Assembly (NCBI GenBank): GCA_018004935.1
Contig: JAGNBF010000051.1
Coordinates: forward strand, 19,215-51,810
DNA: 32,596 nucleotides
Source: Chloroflexota bacterium
GTDB lineage: Bacteria; Chloroflexota; Anaerolineae; Promineifilales; Promineifilaceae
Reading direction: 5' to 3'
Positions 1 through 8,638 of the stretch are shown piece after piece; the stretch's first letter is position 1, and each line of letters begins with the position of its first letter. A program made the translations under genes and the position numbers. The notes beneath the pieces were generated by a model, which was given only the letters and a program-made list of their open reading frames with translations, ran no database searches and was not told the origin of the DNA.

Positions 1-334
1 GAGGGCCTTCCGTCGCCGGAGCACAGGGTTCAGCTTCAGCAACGGGTTCTTCGGTTGGCTCAGCGGCCGGTTCTTCCGTCGGTTCGGCGGCTGGCTCTTC
101 GGCTGGCTCTTCGGTTGGCTCAGCGGCCGGTTCTTCCGTCGGTTCGGCGGCTGGCTCTTCGGTTGGCTCAGCGGCTGGCTCTTCAGCGGTGTTCTCTTCG
201 GTTGTATTGGTTGTGTTCGTGGTATTGGCGTTTTCTTCGCCATTGTTGGTGGTGGTGTTACCGCCGCAAGCTACCAGTACGAGAGGCAGTAGCAGTGCGA
301 ACAGTAATAACCAGCGAGAAATTTTGCGAGACAT
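1..334 (-). CDS. Solute-binding lipoprotein of a carbohydrate ABC transporter, N-terminal part
   Basis: Partial gene that starts at 334 and runs off the left edge. About 111 residues are visible. They begin with basic residues and a hydrophobic segment ending in the lipobox LVAC, with the lipidated cysteine at residue 23, so the protein is a type II signal-peptide lipoprotein held on the outer face of the membrane. A Thr/Asn-rich stretch follows, then a long acidic linker built from repeats of the type EPAAEPTEEP. AAGGAG lies just upstream of the ATG. It follows malF- and malG-type permease genes on the same strand, so it is most likely the substrate-binding component of that importer. The ligand-binding domain itself is outside the window, so the substrate cannot be told, and another lipoprotein class cannot be excluded. 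Confidence 0.75.
   Translation of the reverse strand, partial: MSRKISRWLLLFALLLPLVLVACGGNTTTNNGEENANTTNTTNTTEENTAEEPAAEPTEEPAAEPTEEPAAEPTEEPAEEPAAEPTEEPAAEPTEEPVAEAEPCAPATEGP
48..171. repeat. 60-bp-period tandem repeat in the lipoprotein linker
   Basis: Positions 61-110 and 121-170 are identical base for base, giving two copies with a 60-bp period. Shorter 12- to 15-bp sub-units continue on both sides. In the minus-strand gene they encode the Glu/Pro/Ala/Thr linker behind the lipidated cysteine. Identity at third codon positions points to recent duplication by slippage or recombination. Confidence 0.85.
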
Positions 335-523
335 TTTATCTTCTCCTTCCAAAGTTTGATTCAATTTGATGGTTTCAAAAAATCTGTGTGCATTCATATG
401 TTGCTATTGTTGGTTGTGCATCACCCCCTTAAGGGTTTATAGGCTGAAAACCAGCCAATTATAACGCACATTCAATTTACCGTAAAACAGCGGCCTAGAT
501 GAATGGTTCCGAACGTATTCGGA

Positions 524-1432
524 TCAACCTTTCAAACCGGTTGTAGCTATGCCTTCGGTAAATTGCTTTTGCGTAAAGAAGTAAAGGAGCAGGATTGGCA
601 GGATAGTAATGACGGCTCCGGCCATCTGCAAATGAAACAAAGCCCCGGCTTCGTCTAAGAAAGCCAGCAACCCATAAGAGATGGGACGCCAATCTGGGGT
701 GGTTGTCACTAAAATGGGCCATGCCAGGGCATTCCAAGAACCGAGGAAACCAAACAGGATGACAGTTACCAGCGGGGCGCGTGAGAGGGGCAAAACAACC
801 TGGAACAGGTAGCGTAAATGACTGGCCCCATCAATTTGGGCAGAATCCCACAATTCACGGGGAATCTGCATGAAGAACTGTCTGAGTAAGAAGATGTTAA
901 ATGCGCTGGCCATAAAGGGAATGGTTAGTGCAGGCCAGTTATTAAGCCAGGGAATAGGACCGATGCGCCCTAACCAGGAAACGGTGATGAAATTGGGGAC
1001 CCAGGTGATAGCTTCAGGAAGGAGCAGAGTGGAAAGTAACAAGGCAAAGAGTAAATTTTTGCCAGGGAATTCCAGTTGAGCAAAAGCATAAGCCGCCAGG
1101 GTACAAAATAACACCTGACCTGTAAGGGTGATGGCGGTAATTTGTACGGTATTCCAAAAGTAGTCAGAAAAGTTCGCTTCTTCCCAGGCTTCGACATAGT
1201 TACTCCATTGGGGTGTACTGGGTAAGAACGAACCACCCGTGGCCTCGGTCAGGTTCATGAGGGAGACACTAATGGTGTAAAAGAAGGGGATGAGCGAAAT
1301 GATGGCCCCCACGGTTAAGAAGAAGTAGATAAGTATCTGCCACATATCTAGACGGCGGGTTTCAGGGCGAATAGCCGCGGCTGTGGGCTTCGCGGCCGCG
1401 TTAGGCGTTGTGACAGAAGCATTACTAGCCAT
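524..1432 (-). CDS. Carbohydrate ABC transporter permease, MalG/UgpE type
   Basis: 302-residue inner-membrane permease with about six transmembrane helices. The first ([17 protein letters not shown]) lies near residue 35, after an Ala/Thr-rich cytoplasmic tail. The EAA loop that docks the ATPase is at about residues 195-216 (core [15 protein letters not shown], then VVLPL). Length and motif fit the MalG half of CUT1-family sugar importers. I chose the ATG at 1432, not the in-frame ATG at 1468, because it gives the classic 8-nt overlap with the end of the upstream permease gene and has a purine-rich stretch before it. The partner permease is upstream and the lipoprotein gene is downstream after a 189-nt gap. 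No ATPase gene is present; CUT1 systems often share a distant MsmK-like ATPase. Confidence 0.9.
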   Translation of the reverse strand: MASNASVTTPNAAAKPTAAAIRPETRRLDMWQILIYFFLTVGAIISLIPFFYTISVSLMNLTEATGGSFLPSTPQWSNYVEAWEEANFSDYFWNTVQITAITLTGQVLFCTLAAYAFAQLEFPGKNLLFALLLSTLLLPEAITWVPNFITVSWLGRIGPIPWLNNWPALTIPFMASAFNIFLLRQFFMQIPRELWDSAQIDGASHLRYLFQVVLPLSRAPLVTVILFGFLGSWNALAWPILVTTTPDWRPISYGLLAFLDEAGALFHLQMAGAVITILPILLLYFFTQKQFTEGIATTGLKG

Positions 1433-3146
1433 AGAACACTCTCTCGCGGGCGATCCGGTTGTTAACAACCGTCAGGCCGGTGATGATAATAAGAAGAAGC
1501 ATGGCTAACGCGGCCGCGTAGCCATAACGGGTATCCCGTTTAAATGCTTCAAAGATGACCACGCTGGCGGTATCGGTTGTGCCCAAAGCGGCCCCATTCC
1601 GCATGACGTAAATGTGGTTAAAGGCTTTAAATGTGCCAATAACAGCTAACAGCATCAGAAAATAAATCGTTGGCGATAACAAAGGCAGGGTTACATGGCG
1701 GAATTGCGCCCAACGTCCAGCCCCGTCAATAGAAGCCGCTTCATATAATTCACTGGGAATACTCCCCAGTCCGGCCAAAAAAATTACAATATCAAAACCA
1801 ACATAGGTCCAGACATTGTAGAGAATAATGGCAACCAGAGCCAGACTGGGACCGGCCGCCCAATCGGGAAAATCAGGGCTGTTACCGGCAATGAGTTTAA
1901 AAATACCGTTGGGTTCATTCAGCCAGCGCAATGGCTCAAACCCGATTGCTGTCCACAAGGAGTTAACAGGGGCAGTGGGTCGTTCTGAGAAAAGGATACG
2001 AAAAACAGCGGCGGTTCCTACCAGAGGTGAGATATAAGGCAGGAAATAAATCATACGATAAATGGATTTACCGCGAATATTTTGAAAAAGCAGATTGGCA
2101 ATGAGTAAAGACAGGATAAATTGGAGAGGGATGGTTCCGGCGGCAAAGAAAACGGTCGTTCGCAACCCCTGCCACCAATCTTTATCCCCCGAGGTAATAG
2201 CCAGGGGCAATTCGCCAATCAGCACCCATCCACCCACTGCGAGAGCCGCGGCCGCGCCAATACGAAATAAGGTTTGACGCATAGAATCCTGGCCATGAGC
2301 CGTACGCCACAACAGGTAGGAAAAGATGAGCAGAACGAAACCAGCGCTGATTGTGACCACCTGAGACCAGACGGTTAATTCTGTGCCATCTTCTAAGGCC
2401 TCGGCATAGACCTTCACAATTTCGGTGTATGTAAGCCAACTGAGGGCTATTGCCAGTAACACCAAAATGCCCACCTGGGTGAACATGCCCCAGTAAGTGC
2501 TATTGTTGGGACTGTCAGGGGCGTAGCGATTGACAAAAAAGGTCAGGAGCACGGCCATAACCACAACCAACACACTAAGGCGGAAGGTAGCCTGGACGGT
2601 TTCAAGGCCCCAGGCTTCACCCAGAAGTTGTCTAAATAATTCGCCAGTGATTTGTTGACCGCGTGGAGCCTTATCAGGAATGAGCAGAAGTTCAGGGAGA
2701 AGAACGAAGACAAAACGGGCAAAAAGAAGTAAACCAGCGGCGGTGATTGTCCCTGGTAACGCCCAAATCCAGGGCTGACGGGCCTCTTTACGCCCCAATT
2801 CCCGCACTTTGCCAAGCTGTTGTATGGCCAGATACACAAAAACCAACGCCGCCCAAAACCCGAGAACATACGCCAGATTATCTATGGCTTTGACGTAGTT
2901 TCCGAGACCATCATACCGGCCCACAATTTTGTTTAAACCGGTGAGCAGGCTTTGATAGACGGAGAAGGCCAATGGGAAAAGGCCAAAAATAAAGATGATG
3001 AAAAACGCGGGGGCGAGAAGGGCATAGGCGGTCAGAGATTCTTTAAGTCTGCGGCCGCGCCGTCCGGCGAATAAACGATCCGTAAAAGACGAACCGCCAG
3101 ATGACACCGAAGGGGCCGACTTGGGGGAAATTGAGTAGTCGCTCAT
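1425..3146 (-). CDS. Carbohydrate ABC transporter permease, MalF type, enlarged
   Basis: 573-residue permease, far longer than the usual ~300 residues of MalF/UgpA-type subunits. The first membrane helix (residues ~40-66) is followed by about 240 residues holding several further predicted membrane segments, for example near 92-112, 128-155 and 190-206. The standard permease core begins near residue 325. The EAA loop is clear at 468-489 ([14 protein letters not shown], then HVTLPL). E. coli MalF also has an insertion after its early helices, but that is a periplasmic domain, whereas this one looks largely membrane-embedded. GGAG sits 8 nt before the ATG. It is the first gene of the transporter operon, overlaps the MalG-like gene by 8 nt, and pairs with it to form the channel. 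Confidence 0.9.
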   Translation of the reverse strand: MSDYSISPKSAPSVSSGGSSFTDRLFAGRRGRRLKESLTAYALLAPAFFIIFIFGLFPLAFSVYQSLLTGLNKIVGRYDGLGNYVKAIDNLAYVLGFWAALVFVYLAIQQLGKVRELGRKEARQPWIWALPGTITAAGLLLFARFVFVLLPELLLIPDKAPRGQQITGELFRQLLGEAWGLETVQATFRLSVLVVVMAVLLTFFVNRYAPDSPNNSTYWGMFTQVGILVLLAIALSWLTYTEIVKVYAEALEDGTELTVWSQVVTISAGFVLLIFSYLLWRTAHGQDSMRQTLFRIGAAAALAVGGWVLIGELPLAITSGDKDWWQGLRTTVFFAAGTIPLQFILSLLIANLLFQNIRGKSIYRMIYFLPYISPLVGTAAVFRILFSERPTAPVNSLWTAIGFEPLRWLNEPNGIFKLIAGNSPDFPDWAAGPSLALVAIILYNVWTYVGFDIVIFLAGLGSIPSELYEAASIDGAGRWAQFRHVTLPLLSPTIYFLMLLAVIGTFKAFNHIYVMRNGAALGTTDTASVVIFEAFKRDTRYGYAAALAMLLLIIITGLTVVNNRIARERVFYG

Positions 3147-3307
3147 AGGTCAGGCTCCACAAATTATGTACAGTAGTACCGCTGTCCTTTAAGACATTAT
3201 ATCATGGCAAGGGGGCGGGGCAAGGCAATAAAGGGCTACGTGTGTAAACATCAGGTTAAGGGTACATTATGATCTGATACACCAAAAGTGACTGTATAGA
3301 TACAAAT

Positions 3308-3338
3308 TAAAAAGGTGTTGTCCTACGACAACACCTTT
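3308..3338 (-). terminator. Rho-independent terminator of the TerC-like gene
   Basis: Perfect 12-bp inverted repeat (AAAGGTGTTGTC and its complement) around a 4-nt loop at 3311-3338. On the minus strand it is followed by a run of five T. It lies 47 nt after the TerC stop codon and before the transporter operon, so it insulates the two units. Confidence 0.85.
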
Positions 3339-3384
3339 AAATCGGATCGAAATCTGGATGCTCAACAGTACACTGCCCGGTTTT

Positions 3385-4263
3385 TTAGCGACGTTTGGGT
3401 TTGTTGTTTCCCTGTGGCCGCGTTCCCTGCCCTTTGCCTGCCGGAGTCGTCTTTTGAGCCAATAAGCGGGCATTCTCCATTTTTAATTGTGATATGGCGG
3501 CCTGCAATTCGGCCATGGTGGGCTGATTATGCAAATGAACCGGCTCCACTTGTTTACGTGCCCGAATATTAACTAACTCCACAATGAAGGAGAAAGCCAT
3601 CGCAAAATAGGCGTAGTTCTTCAGGTGCAAATCATGCGCCACTTCTGCATTCCACCCTTCAATAACTAATAAGGCGCCAATCAAAATAAGAAAGGCCAGT
3701 GCCAAAATTTTGGTGGTAGGATGTTTCTCGACAAAACGGCTAATGGCTCCGGCAAAGAAAATCATTACCGCGGCCGCGAGCATAATCGCCGTAATCATGA
3801 CCCACAACACCCCAGAAATACCAACCGCCGTAATAACAGAGTCTAACGAAAAGACCATGTCAACAATCATAACTTGAACAAGAACAGACGCCATAGTGGC
3901 CACCGCTTTGCCTGCTCCATGCCCCTTCTCTTCCCCTTCCAACTTACTATGAATTTCATGGGTACTCTTGCCGATCAGAAATGTTCCTCCAATCAGCAAA
4001 ACCAGGTCTTTGCCCGAAAGTGCGTTACCGAAAATGTTGAACAGGGGGTTTGTCGCTTGTTGAACAAGGTTAATAGCAAACAACAAAATAATACGGGTCA
4101 GTACCGCCAAAATAATACCCAGGCGGCGGGCACGCTCTTGTTGTTCCTGAGGTAATTTGGCCGCCAAAATAGCCAGAAAAATAACGTTATCAATGCCTAA
4201 TACCACCTCCAGGACAAACAACGTGGCTAATGCAATAAGATTTTGAGTAAGTGCAGGATCCAT
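3385..4263 (-). CDS. TerC-family integral membrane protein
   Basis: 292 residues with about seven hydrophobic helices. It carries the two TerC signatures: an acidic membrane motif near the N-terminus (EVVLGIDNVIFLAI) and a second (VDMVFSLDSVITAVG) near residue 140, whose acidic residues are thought to coordinate metal. The family is linked to tellurite resistance and to export of manganese or other divalent metals, sometimes loading secreted metalloproteins. The last ~45 residues form a non-membrane tail with a short helical stretch (MAELQAAISQLKMENARLL) and a basic Lys/Arg end, which is not part of the core family. AAGGAG lies 8 nt before the ATG. It is a single-gene unit with its own terminator. 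The metal transported cannot be read from the sequence. Confidence 0.88.
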   Translation of the reverse strand: MDPALTQNLIALATLFVLEVVLGIDNVIFLAILAAKLPQEQQERARRLGIILAVLTRIILLFAINLVQQATNPLFNIFGNALSGKDLVLLIGGTFLIGKSTHEIHSKLEGEEKGHGAGKAVATMASVLVQVMIVDMVFSLDSVITAVGISGVLWVMITAIMLAAAVMIFFAGAISRFVEKHPTTKILALAFLILIGALLVIEGWNAEVAHDLHLKNYAYFAMAFSFIVELVNIRARKQVEPVHLHNQPTMAELQAAISQLKMENARLLAQKTTPAGKGQGTRPQGNNKPKRR

Positions 4264-4352
4264 AGGGCATCTCCTTTTCCTTGATGGTTATCAATCGGTG
4301 GCAAAATTTATCTGAATTTCGCCCCGTTCGCAAGAGCGTGGGGTTTTCCAAA

Positions 4353-4383
4353 GTGGTATGGTCAGGAGACCGGCCACAGCAAA
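4353..4383 (+). repeat. Dispersed repeat R1 (core CGGTCAGGAGACCG)
   Basis: Copy of a short palindromic repeat with nested stems, GTGG/CCAC outside and GGTC/GACC inside around AGGA, ending in ACAGCAAA. Other copies are at 7629, 7707, 15877, 23205 (inverted) and 29631. The rest of the 368-nt gap between the TerC-like and nitroreductase genes holds only this repeat, the GC-rich hairpin at 4542 and probable promoters that I cannot place. Confidence 0.8.
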
Positions 4384-4541
4384 TGATATTTTGTTGACAG
4401 CAGGGGTGACCACTCTAGGCCTTTTCTGGATTTGCAATGGCTGAGTGATTTTTCGGCTTTATAATCTAATTACGTTTTTATCTATACAGATATCAAAACT
4501 TATTCCCCGCTCGGCCTGGAATGAGAAGGTAAAATGGCTGA

Positions 4542-4588
4542 CCCTCACCCCCGACCCCTCTCCCTGGGGAGAGGGGTCGGGTGAAGGG
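4542..4588. repeat. GC-rich palindromic hairpin upstream of the nitroreductase gene
   Basis: Inverted repeat of about 20 bp per arm centred near 4565 (CGACCCCTCTCCCTGGGG and its complement), with one weak pairing in the outer arm. It resembles a palindrome type scattered in many bacterial genomes. It lies 43 nt before the start codon at 4632 without a T-run, so it is more likely a repeat element than a terminator. Confidence 0.75.
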
Positions 4589-4631
4589 CTGTATATATTA
4601 TGTTTAACCTCTATGAAGAATAGGAGAATCT

Positions 4632-5420
4632 ATGGACCTCATTGACGCCATCCGTAATAGACACACCACTAATGGCCCTTTCAAACCGGACCCTGTAAGC
4701 AAAGAACACCAACATCTCCTCATCGAAGCCGCGAGCCGTGCCCCCAGTCATTTCAATTCCCAGCCCTGGCGTTTTGTCCTCATTGAAGATGCTCATACCC
4801 GCCGCCAAATAGCCGAAATAGGCGGCCGCACCATGACCCAACTGTTTGCCGAAGGGCGTTTTTTCCGCCGCTACCGCAAATACTTTCGCTTCAGCCAACA
4901 AGAGATGGATGAACGTCAGGACGGCATTTACATTGACACCATGCCTGCTCCTTTGCGCCCCTTCATCAAACAAGTATTTAGCGAAAAGGCTTTGGGGTTG
5001 CTGAATACACTGGGTGTGCCCAAAGTGCTAGGTAATGACAACATGAAACTGGTGGCTGAGAGTCCCTTACACCTGGCTGTACTCCTCACCAAAGAGGAAT
5101 ATGTACCCGACGACCTATCCGGGTTTTACTGTCTGCTCTCGTTGGGAATGGCAATTGAGAATATCTGGTTGACAACAACAGCTTTGGGGATGGGTATCCA
5201 ATTCGTTAGCACACCGATGGAAGTGCCAGAAGCCTGGCAAGAAATCAAAAACCTGCTCAAAGTGCCGGACACGTTGGAACTGATGGCCATTTATCGGTTA
5301 GGCTATGTGCCGGATGAACCCTCCAAAGTGCGGCCGCGTATCCATTGGCAAAGTAGTCAACGGCGTGCCCTGGCCCGTCTGGCCTACCGTGACACCTGCG
5401 AACAACCGGAAACACCCTGA
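4632..5420 (+). CDS. Nitroreductase-family flavoprotein
   Basis: 262 residues. The N-terminus ([13 protein letters not shown]) and the segment [17 protein letters not shown] near residue 40 match the FMN-binding region of the nitroreductase fold. [17 protein letters not shown] near residue 178 is the second conserved helix. Such proteins are FMN-dependent, usually dimeric, NAD(P)H oxidoreductases acting on nitro compounds, quinones or enones. An insert of roughly 60 residues around positions 70-135, rich in Arg, Phe and Tyr, makes it longer than typical members (~200 residues) and could form a lid over a hydrophobic substrate. AGGAG precedes the ATG. The type III polyketide synthase gene begins 34 nt downstream on the same strand, so a role in modifying that enzyme's product is plausible. 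This is inference. Confidence 0.82.
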   Translation: MDLIDAIRNRHTTNGPFKPDPVSKEHQHLLIEAASRAPSHFNSQPWRFVLIEDAHTRRQIAEIGGRTMTQLFAEGRFFRRYRKYFRFSQQEMDERQDGIYIDTMPAPLRPFIKQVFSEKALGLLNTLGVPKVLGNDNMKLVAESPLHLAVLLTKEEYVPDDLSGFYCLLSLGMAIENIWLTTTALGMGIQFVSTPMEVPEAWQEIKNLLKVPDTLELMAIYRLGYVPDEPSKVRPRIHWQSSQRRALARLAYRDTCEQPETP

Positions 5421-5454
5421 CCCCAATTGATAGTCAAATCCACTACTATCCTCT

Positions 5455-6507
5455 ATGTCACTTATACCTACCATTCAAGCCATTGCTACCGCCGTTCCCC
5501 CTTACCGCCTGGCCCAGACCGATTTGCGGGCATTTGCTACCCGGTTGTTCCGCGGCCGCGTGCACCAGCTAGACCGCCTCATCTCTGTTTTTGAGCATAC
5601 CCTGATTGAACACCGGCACCTGTCACAACCGCTAGAATGGTTTGGTGAACCTCACACCTTCGCTGAGGCCAACACCATCTATGAGCAAATGGCCCTCCAG
5701 CTAAGTGAGCAAGCCAGTTGCCGGGCTATCGAACAGGCAGGCATCACACCAGATGAAATTGCTCTGGTGATCTTTGTCTCTAGTACGGGATTGGCAACCC
5801 CCAGTCTGGATAGCCGCCTCATTCAAAGTCTGGGATTGCCCGCCCACACGGCCCGCCTACCCATCTGGGGATTAGGTTGTGCTGGGGGTGTCGCTGGCCT
5901 GGCCCGTGCCGCTGAATTGGCTCAAGCTTTCCCCGGTAAATCCATTTTGCTGGTAACTGTGGAGTTGTGTAGCCTCACCTTCCAGTTAGAAGATTTATCC
6001 AAATCTAATCTGGTAGCTACAACCTTATTTGGCGACGGCGCGGCCGCGATCCTCCTCCGCCTCGGTCCAGGTGAAGGGCCACAAATCCTCAACCGCTTTA
6101 GTCACCTCTTTCCTCACTCTGAGGACATTATGGGCTGGGATATCGTGCCTACAGGTCTCAAAGTCCGTTTTGCCCGCTCTATTCCCACTCTGATAGAACA
6201 ACACATGCCCACTCTGGTGCAGGCGGCCAGCACCGCCTGGGGCATTCCCCCCACCGCCCTCACCCATTTTGTTTTCCATCCTGGTGGCCCCAAAGTGTTA
6301 CAAGCATATTCCCTAAGTCTCAAACTTCCCCCAGAAAAGCTTGCCCAGGCTCACCAGGTGTGGGCCGATTATGGCAATATGTCTAGTCCGACGGTATTAT
6401 TTGTTTTAGAACGATTTCTACGCGAAGTCAAAGCAACCGGAGATTACGGCCTCATGGCCGCCCTGGGGCCAGGGTTTAGTGCGGAACAGGTATTATTTAA
6501 ATGGTAG
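5455..6507 (+). CDS. Type III polyketide synthase (chalcone/stilbene synthase family)
   Basis: 350-residue homodimeric condensing enzyme of the thiolase fold. The catalytic triad is visible: Cys142 in GLGCAGGVAGLA, His275 in FVFHPGGPKVL and Asn308 in DYGNMSSPTVLF. The His-to-Asn spacing of 33 is the same as in plant chalcone synthase. FGDGAAAILL near residue 192 is another family hallmark. The enzyme extends a starter acyl-CoA with malonyl-CoA and cyclises it to alkylpyrones or alkylresorcinols. It lies between a nitroreductase and an isoprenylcysteine-methyltransferase-like protein. Compare B. subtilis bpsA-bpsB and Streptomyces srsABC, where the partner methyltransferase O-methylates the polyketide. 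Starter length and ring type cannot be read from sequence alone. No strong Shine-Dalgarno sequence precedes the ATG, so coupling to the gene before it is likely. Confidence 0.93.
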   Translation: MSLIPTIQAIATAVPPYRLAQTDLRAFATRLFRGRVHQLDRLISVFEHTLIEHRHLSQPLEWFGEPHTFAEANTIYEQMALQLSEQASCRAIEQAGITPDEIALVIFVSSTGLATPSLDSRLIQSLGLPAHTARLPIWGLGCAGGVAGLARAAELAQAFPGKSILLVTVELCSLTFQLEDLSKSNLVATTLFGDGAAAILLRLGPGEGPQILNRFSHLFPHSEDIMGWDIVPTGLKVRFARSIPTLIEQHMPTLVQAASTAWGIPPTALTHFVFHPGGPKVLQAYSLSLKLPPEKLAQAHQVWADYGNMSSPTVLFVLERFLREVKATGDYGLMAALGPGFSAEQVLFKW

Positions 6508-6669
6508 GTAAGTCCGCCCGAGTGGGGAAAATCCAACAGGCAATCGCCCAGGCACATCTGTATATAGTTGCCACGGTCATAAAGTGACATTTTGTTTGCG
6601 GCAACAGCTTAGGCAGGTTCAGGTGGAAGACCCATCCCCCTTCCCCTTCCCAAAGGGGGGAAACCCAAC

Positions 6670-6757
6670 GGCACGGTTTGGCGGGCGGGCCGCCCGCCAA
6701 ACCGTGCCGGAAATCGTTCCCATCCCTGGGGCGGGGTTAGGGGTGGGAGTTGCCCCG
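6670..6757 (+). repeat. Variable-stem hairpin element, copy A
   Basis: A perfect 19-bp inverted repeat (GGCACGGTTTGGCGGGCGG and complement, 6670-6708) is followed by a tail rich in C then G (TTCCCATCCCTGGGGCGGGG). The tail is shared with copies B (6793), C (14720), D (19697, partial) and E (12970), while the stem sequence differs in each. Confidence 0.8.
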
Positions 6758-6792
6758 GACAAACTTCCCAGAGGGAAGGAAAGCACCCCACC

Positions 6793-6862
6793 GGCGCGGT
6801 TTGGGGGCGTCTGCCCCCAAACCGCGCCCAGAAAAGTTCTCCGCCCCTGGGGGCGGGGTTAC
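6793..6862 (+). repeat. Variable-stem hairpin element, copy B
   Basis: Arms of 16 bp (GGCGCGGTTTGGGGGC and complement) around the loop GTCT at 6793-6828, then the family tail AAAAGTTCTCCGCCCCTGGG. With copy A it fills most of the 375-nt gap between the polyketide synthase and methyltransferase genes. The gap starts with a degenerate R5 copy (6512-6550) and contains no convincing gene. Confidence 0.8.
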
Positions 6863-6882
6863 GGTTACCCATAAGGAGATCT

Positions 6883-7404
6883 TTGGACACTCAGCACTCA
6901 ATCCTCCTCTCTGTTATCCTGGTTTTCCTCATTGGGCAAAGGCTTGTAGAGTTGCGCCTGGCGGCGCGAAACCGGCAATGGGCCATGGCCCAAGGAGCCA
7001 AAGAGAGTGGCGCGGGCCATTATCCGTTGTTTTTTCTTTTGCATGTGGGCTGGTTTGTGGGCTGGATAGGTGAAGCCATGGCGCGTGGGCTGACAGTGAG
7101 TCGGGTGTGGTGGTTATGGCTAACTGTGTTCGCGGCCGCGCAACTACTTCGCTATTGGGCCATTACCACCCTCGGTCCACGTTGGAATACCCGCATCCTG
7201 GTCATTCCGGGCCTTCCCCCCATTCAGCAAGGCCCATATCGTTACCTGCGTCACCCCAACTACGTGGCCGTCACCCTTGAACTACTCGTCATCCCTCTCA
7301 TCTTCAACGCCTGGTTCACCGCTCTGGTTGCTACCCTACTCAACAGTGCGCTACTTGGCCTCATCCGCATCCCCCACGAAGAAAAAGCCCTGCAAGAACC
7401 CTAA
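6883..7404 (+). CDS. Isoprenylcysteine carboxyl methyltransferase (ICMT) family membrane methyltransferase, BpsB/SrsB-like
   Basis: 173 residues, mostly hydrophobic, with four to five membrane helices. The C-terminal SAM-binding signature of the ICMT/PEMT fold is clear: GPYRYLRHPNYVAV near residue 117 and RIPHEEKAL near the end. Start codon is TTG at 6883, with AAGGAG six nt before it. There is no better ATG, and the next in-frame ATG lies inside the second helix region. Bacterial relatives next to type III polyketide synthases methylate the hydroxyl of alkylpyrones or phenolic lipids, and the polyketide synthase gene is immediately upstream here. The 375-nt gap with two hairpin elements may mean separate transcription or attenuation between the genes. 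Confidence is high for the family and moderate for the substrate. Confidence 0.88.
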   Translation: MDTQHSILLSVILVFLIGQRLVELRLAARNRQWAMAQGAKESGAGHYPLFFLLHVGWFVGWIGEAMARGLTVSRVWWLWLTVFAAAQLLRYWAITTLGPRWNTRILVIPGLPPIQQGPYRYLRHPNYVAVTLELLVIPLIFNAWFTALVATLLNSALLGLIRIPHEEKALQEP

Positions 7405-7477
7405 CCTGGGCAGGCTAGAATCAAACATTTTTACCACGAATTACCCCAATTAAAGGTACCGGCTAACCCTCTCAAGA

Positions 7478-7519
7478 GCTGAGCTTGTCGAAGTCCGTTT
7501 GCCTTCGACAAACTCAGGC
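7478..7519. repeat. Degenerate R2 core palindrome
   Basis: Inverted repeat GCTGAGCTTGTCGAAG ... CCTTCGACAAACTCAGGC, the inner part of repeat family R2, without its terminal repeats. It lies in the 366-nt gap between the methyltransferase and degV genes. That gap also holds two R1 copies and a decayed R1-like stretch (7557-7615), and I see no gene in it. Confidence 0.6.
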
Positions 7520-7628
7520 AACGAGCTTAGTCGTTTAGGACTTGCGGGGTCGCTCGAGCCGGTCTTCTGACTGTGCTCGTCGTGGCTTGATGAGGACACC
7601 GGCCACAACCCATCACGGTCACATATTG

Positions 7629-7658
7629 GTGGTTCGGTCAGGAGACCAGCCACAGCAG
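7629..7658 (+). repeat. Dispersed repeat R1
   Basis: Copy of the CGGTCAGGAGACC palindrome ending in CCACAGCAGA. Its right flank (CAAAAGTTATTTGCGGGCGA) is shared with the copy at 29631, so the unit extends at least 25 bp beyond the palindrome. Confidence 0.8.
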
Positions 7659-7706
7659 ATTCAAAAGTTATTTGCGGGCGATCCCTGAGTGTCTAAAAAT
7701 AAATGG

Positions 7707-7738
7707 GGTGGCACGGTCAGGAGACCGGCCACCGCCAG
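7707..7738 (+). repeat. Dispersed repeat R1
   Basis: Second R1 copy in the same gap, GGTGGCACGGTCAGGAGACC then GGCCACCGCC. It lies just beyond the stop codon of degV, which is on the opposite strand. Confidence 0.8.
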
Positions 7739-7770
7739 CACAACTATCCCTCAGACCTGTCTCCCCGACC

Positions 7771-8622
7771 CTATTGCGCGTCAGGAATAGCAATTACACC
7801 CAAAGCCCCAGGCCCCAGGTTGATCGCCACGGGCAATGTCAAATCCATAAACATCTTATCGCTGGTATTAAAAATCTGGCTGGCCTGAGCCAATAACTCT
7901 TCGGCTTCTTTGGGAGCATTGGCATGAACAATGCCTAATTTCACTTTGCGGCTCCCCACTTTGGCCTTCACCGAATCCAGCAGTTCACCCAACGCTTTCT
8001 TGCGGGTACGCACCTTGCTGGCCGGAACAATATGCCCATCATCTAGTTTCATGATGGGTTTGATATTGAGTAAGGAGGCGACAACGGATTGCAAAGAGCT
8101 AACGCGGCCGCCTTTCACCGCATATTCCAGGTTATCAATCATTAGATAAATGACCTGTTCTTGCCGCATCTGCTCCAAACGGCGCAAAATATCCTTTATC
8201 GGCACCCCTTGTTCAGCCATGCGGGCGGCTTCCAATGCCTGAAACCCTTGCGCCGCAGAGCCAGCCAAAGAGTCATGCAAATAGAAGCGGCCGCGGTTCG
8301 CCAATTCTTTCCCTGCCTGAGCCGCCGATTCATACGTCTTGCTCAGCTTTTCACTCACCACCACCGTCAAGATTTCCTCTTCCCCCTCCGCTAAAATACT
8401 TTCATACACCTCGCGAAACTGATAGGGATTGGGTTGTGAGGTTTTCGGAAAGTTATGGGCACCCACCGTCTTCGTCTTCTCATAAAACTGTGCCCGGCTG
8501 ATATTGACCCCGGAAAGATACTCTTCCGTGCCAAAATGAATATTGATAGGAATAATGTGGATATGATGTTTCTTTGCCAGATCTAGGGGCAAATCTCCCG
8601 TATCATCCATAACAACGCGCAT
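7771..8622 (-). CDS. DegV-family fatty-acid-binding protein
   Basis: 283 residues, the usual length for the family. The N-terminus MRVVMDDTGDLPLDLAKKHH gives the first strand and the acidic loop. Other landmarks are the internal KTSQPNPYQF, the SEKLSKTYESA helix, and KGGRVSSLQSV followed by NIKPIM. DegV/FakB proteins are two-domain cytoplasmic proteins that bind one fatty acid between the domains. In Firmicutes they present it to the fatty acid kinase FakA. No FakA gene is visible here, so whether it feeds a kinase or only carries lipid is open. GAGGAGG lies 5 nt before the ATG, and an R2 element sits directly upstream (8639-8739). It is probably a single-gene unit. Confidence 0.9.
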   Translation of the reverse strand: MRVVMDDTGDLPLDLAKKHHIHIIPINIHFGTEEYLSGVNISRAQFYEKTKTVGAHNFPKTSQPNPYQFREVYESILAEGEEEILTVVVSEKLSKTYESAAQAGKELANRGRFYLHDSLAGSAAQGFQALEAARMAEQGVPIKDILRRLEQMRQEQVIYLMIDNLEYAVKGGRVSSLQSVVASLLNIKPIMKLDDGHIVPASKVRTRKKALGELLDSVKAKVGSRKVKLGIVHANAPKEAEELLAQASQIFNTSDKMFMDLTLPVAINLGPGALGVIAIPDAQ

Positions 8623-8638
8623 ATTTCCTCCTCATTGA

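Noticed and set aside
55-369. Open frame on the plus strand rich in Leu, Arg and Ala repeats
   Set aside because: It is the complement of the lipoprotein linker. The minus strand has a lipobox, signal peptide and ribosome-binding site; the plus frame has only repeat-driven composition.
3385-4263. Tellurite-resistance operon
   Set aside because: Only one TerC-family gene is present, without TerB, TerD or TerZ partners. A metal export role is as likely.
6584-6890. Overlapping open frames on both strands, rich in Pro, Arg and Gly
   Set aside because: They are produced by the GC-rich hairpin elements, which lack stops in several frames. No ribosome-binding site or protein-like pattern is seen.
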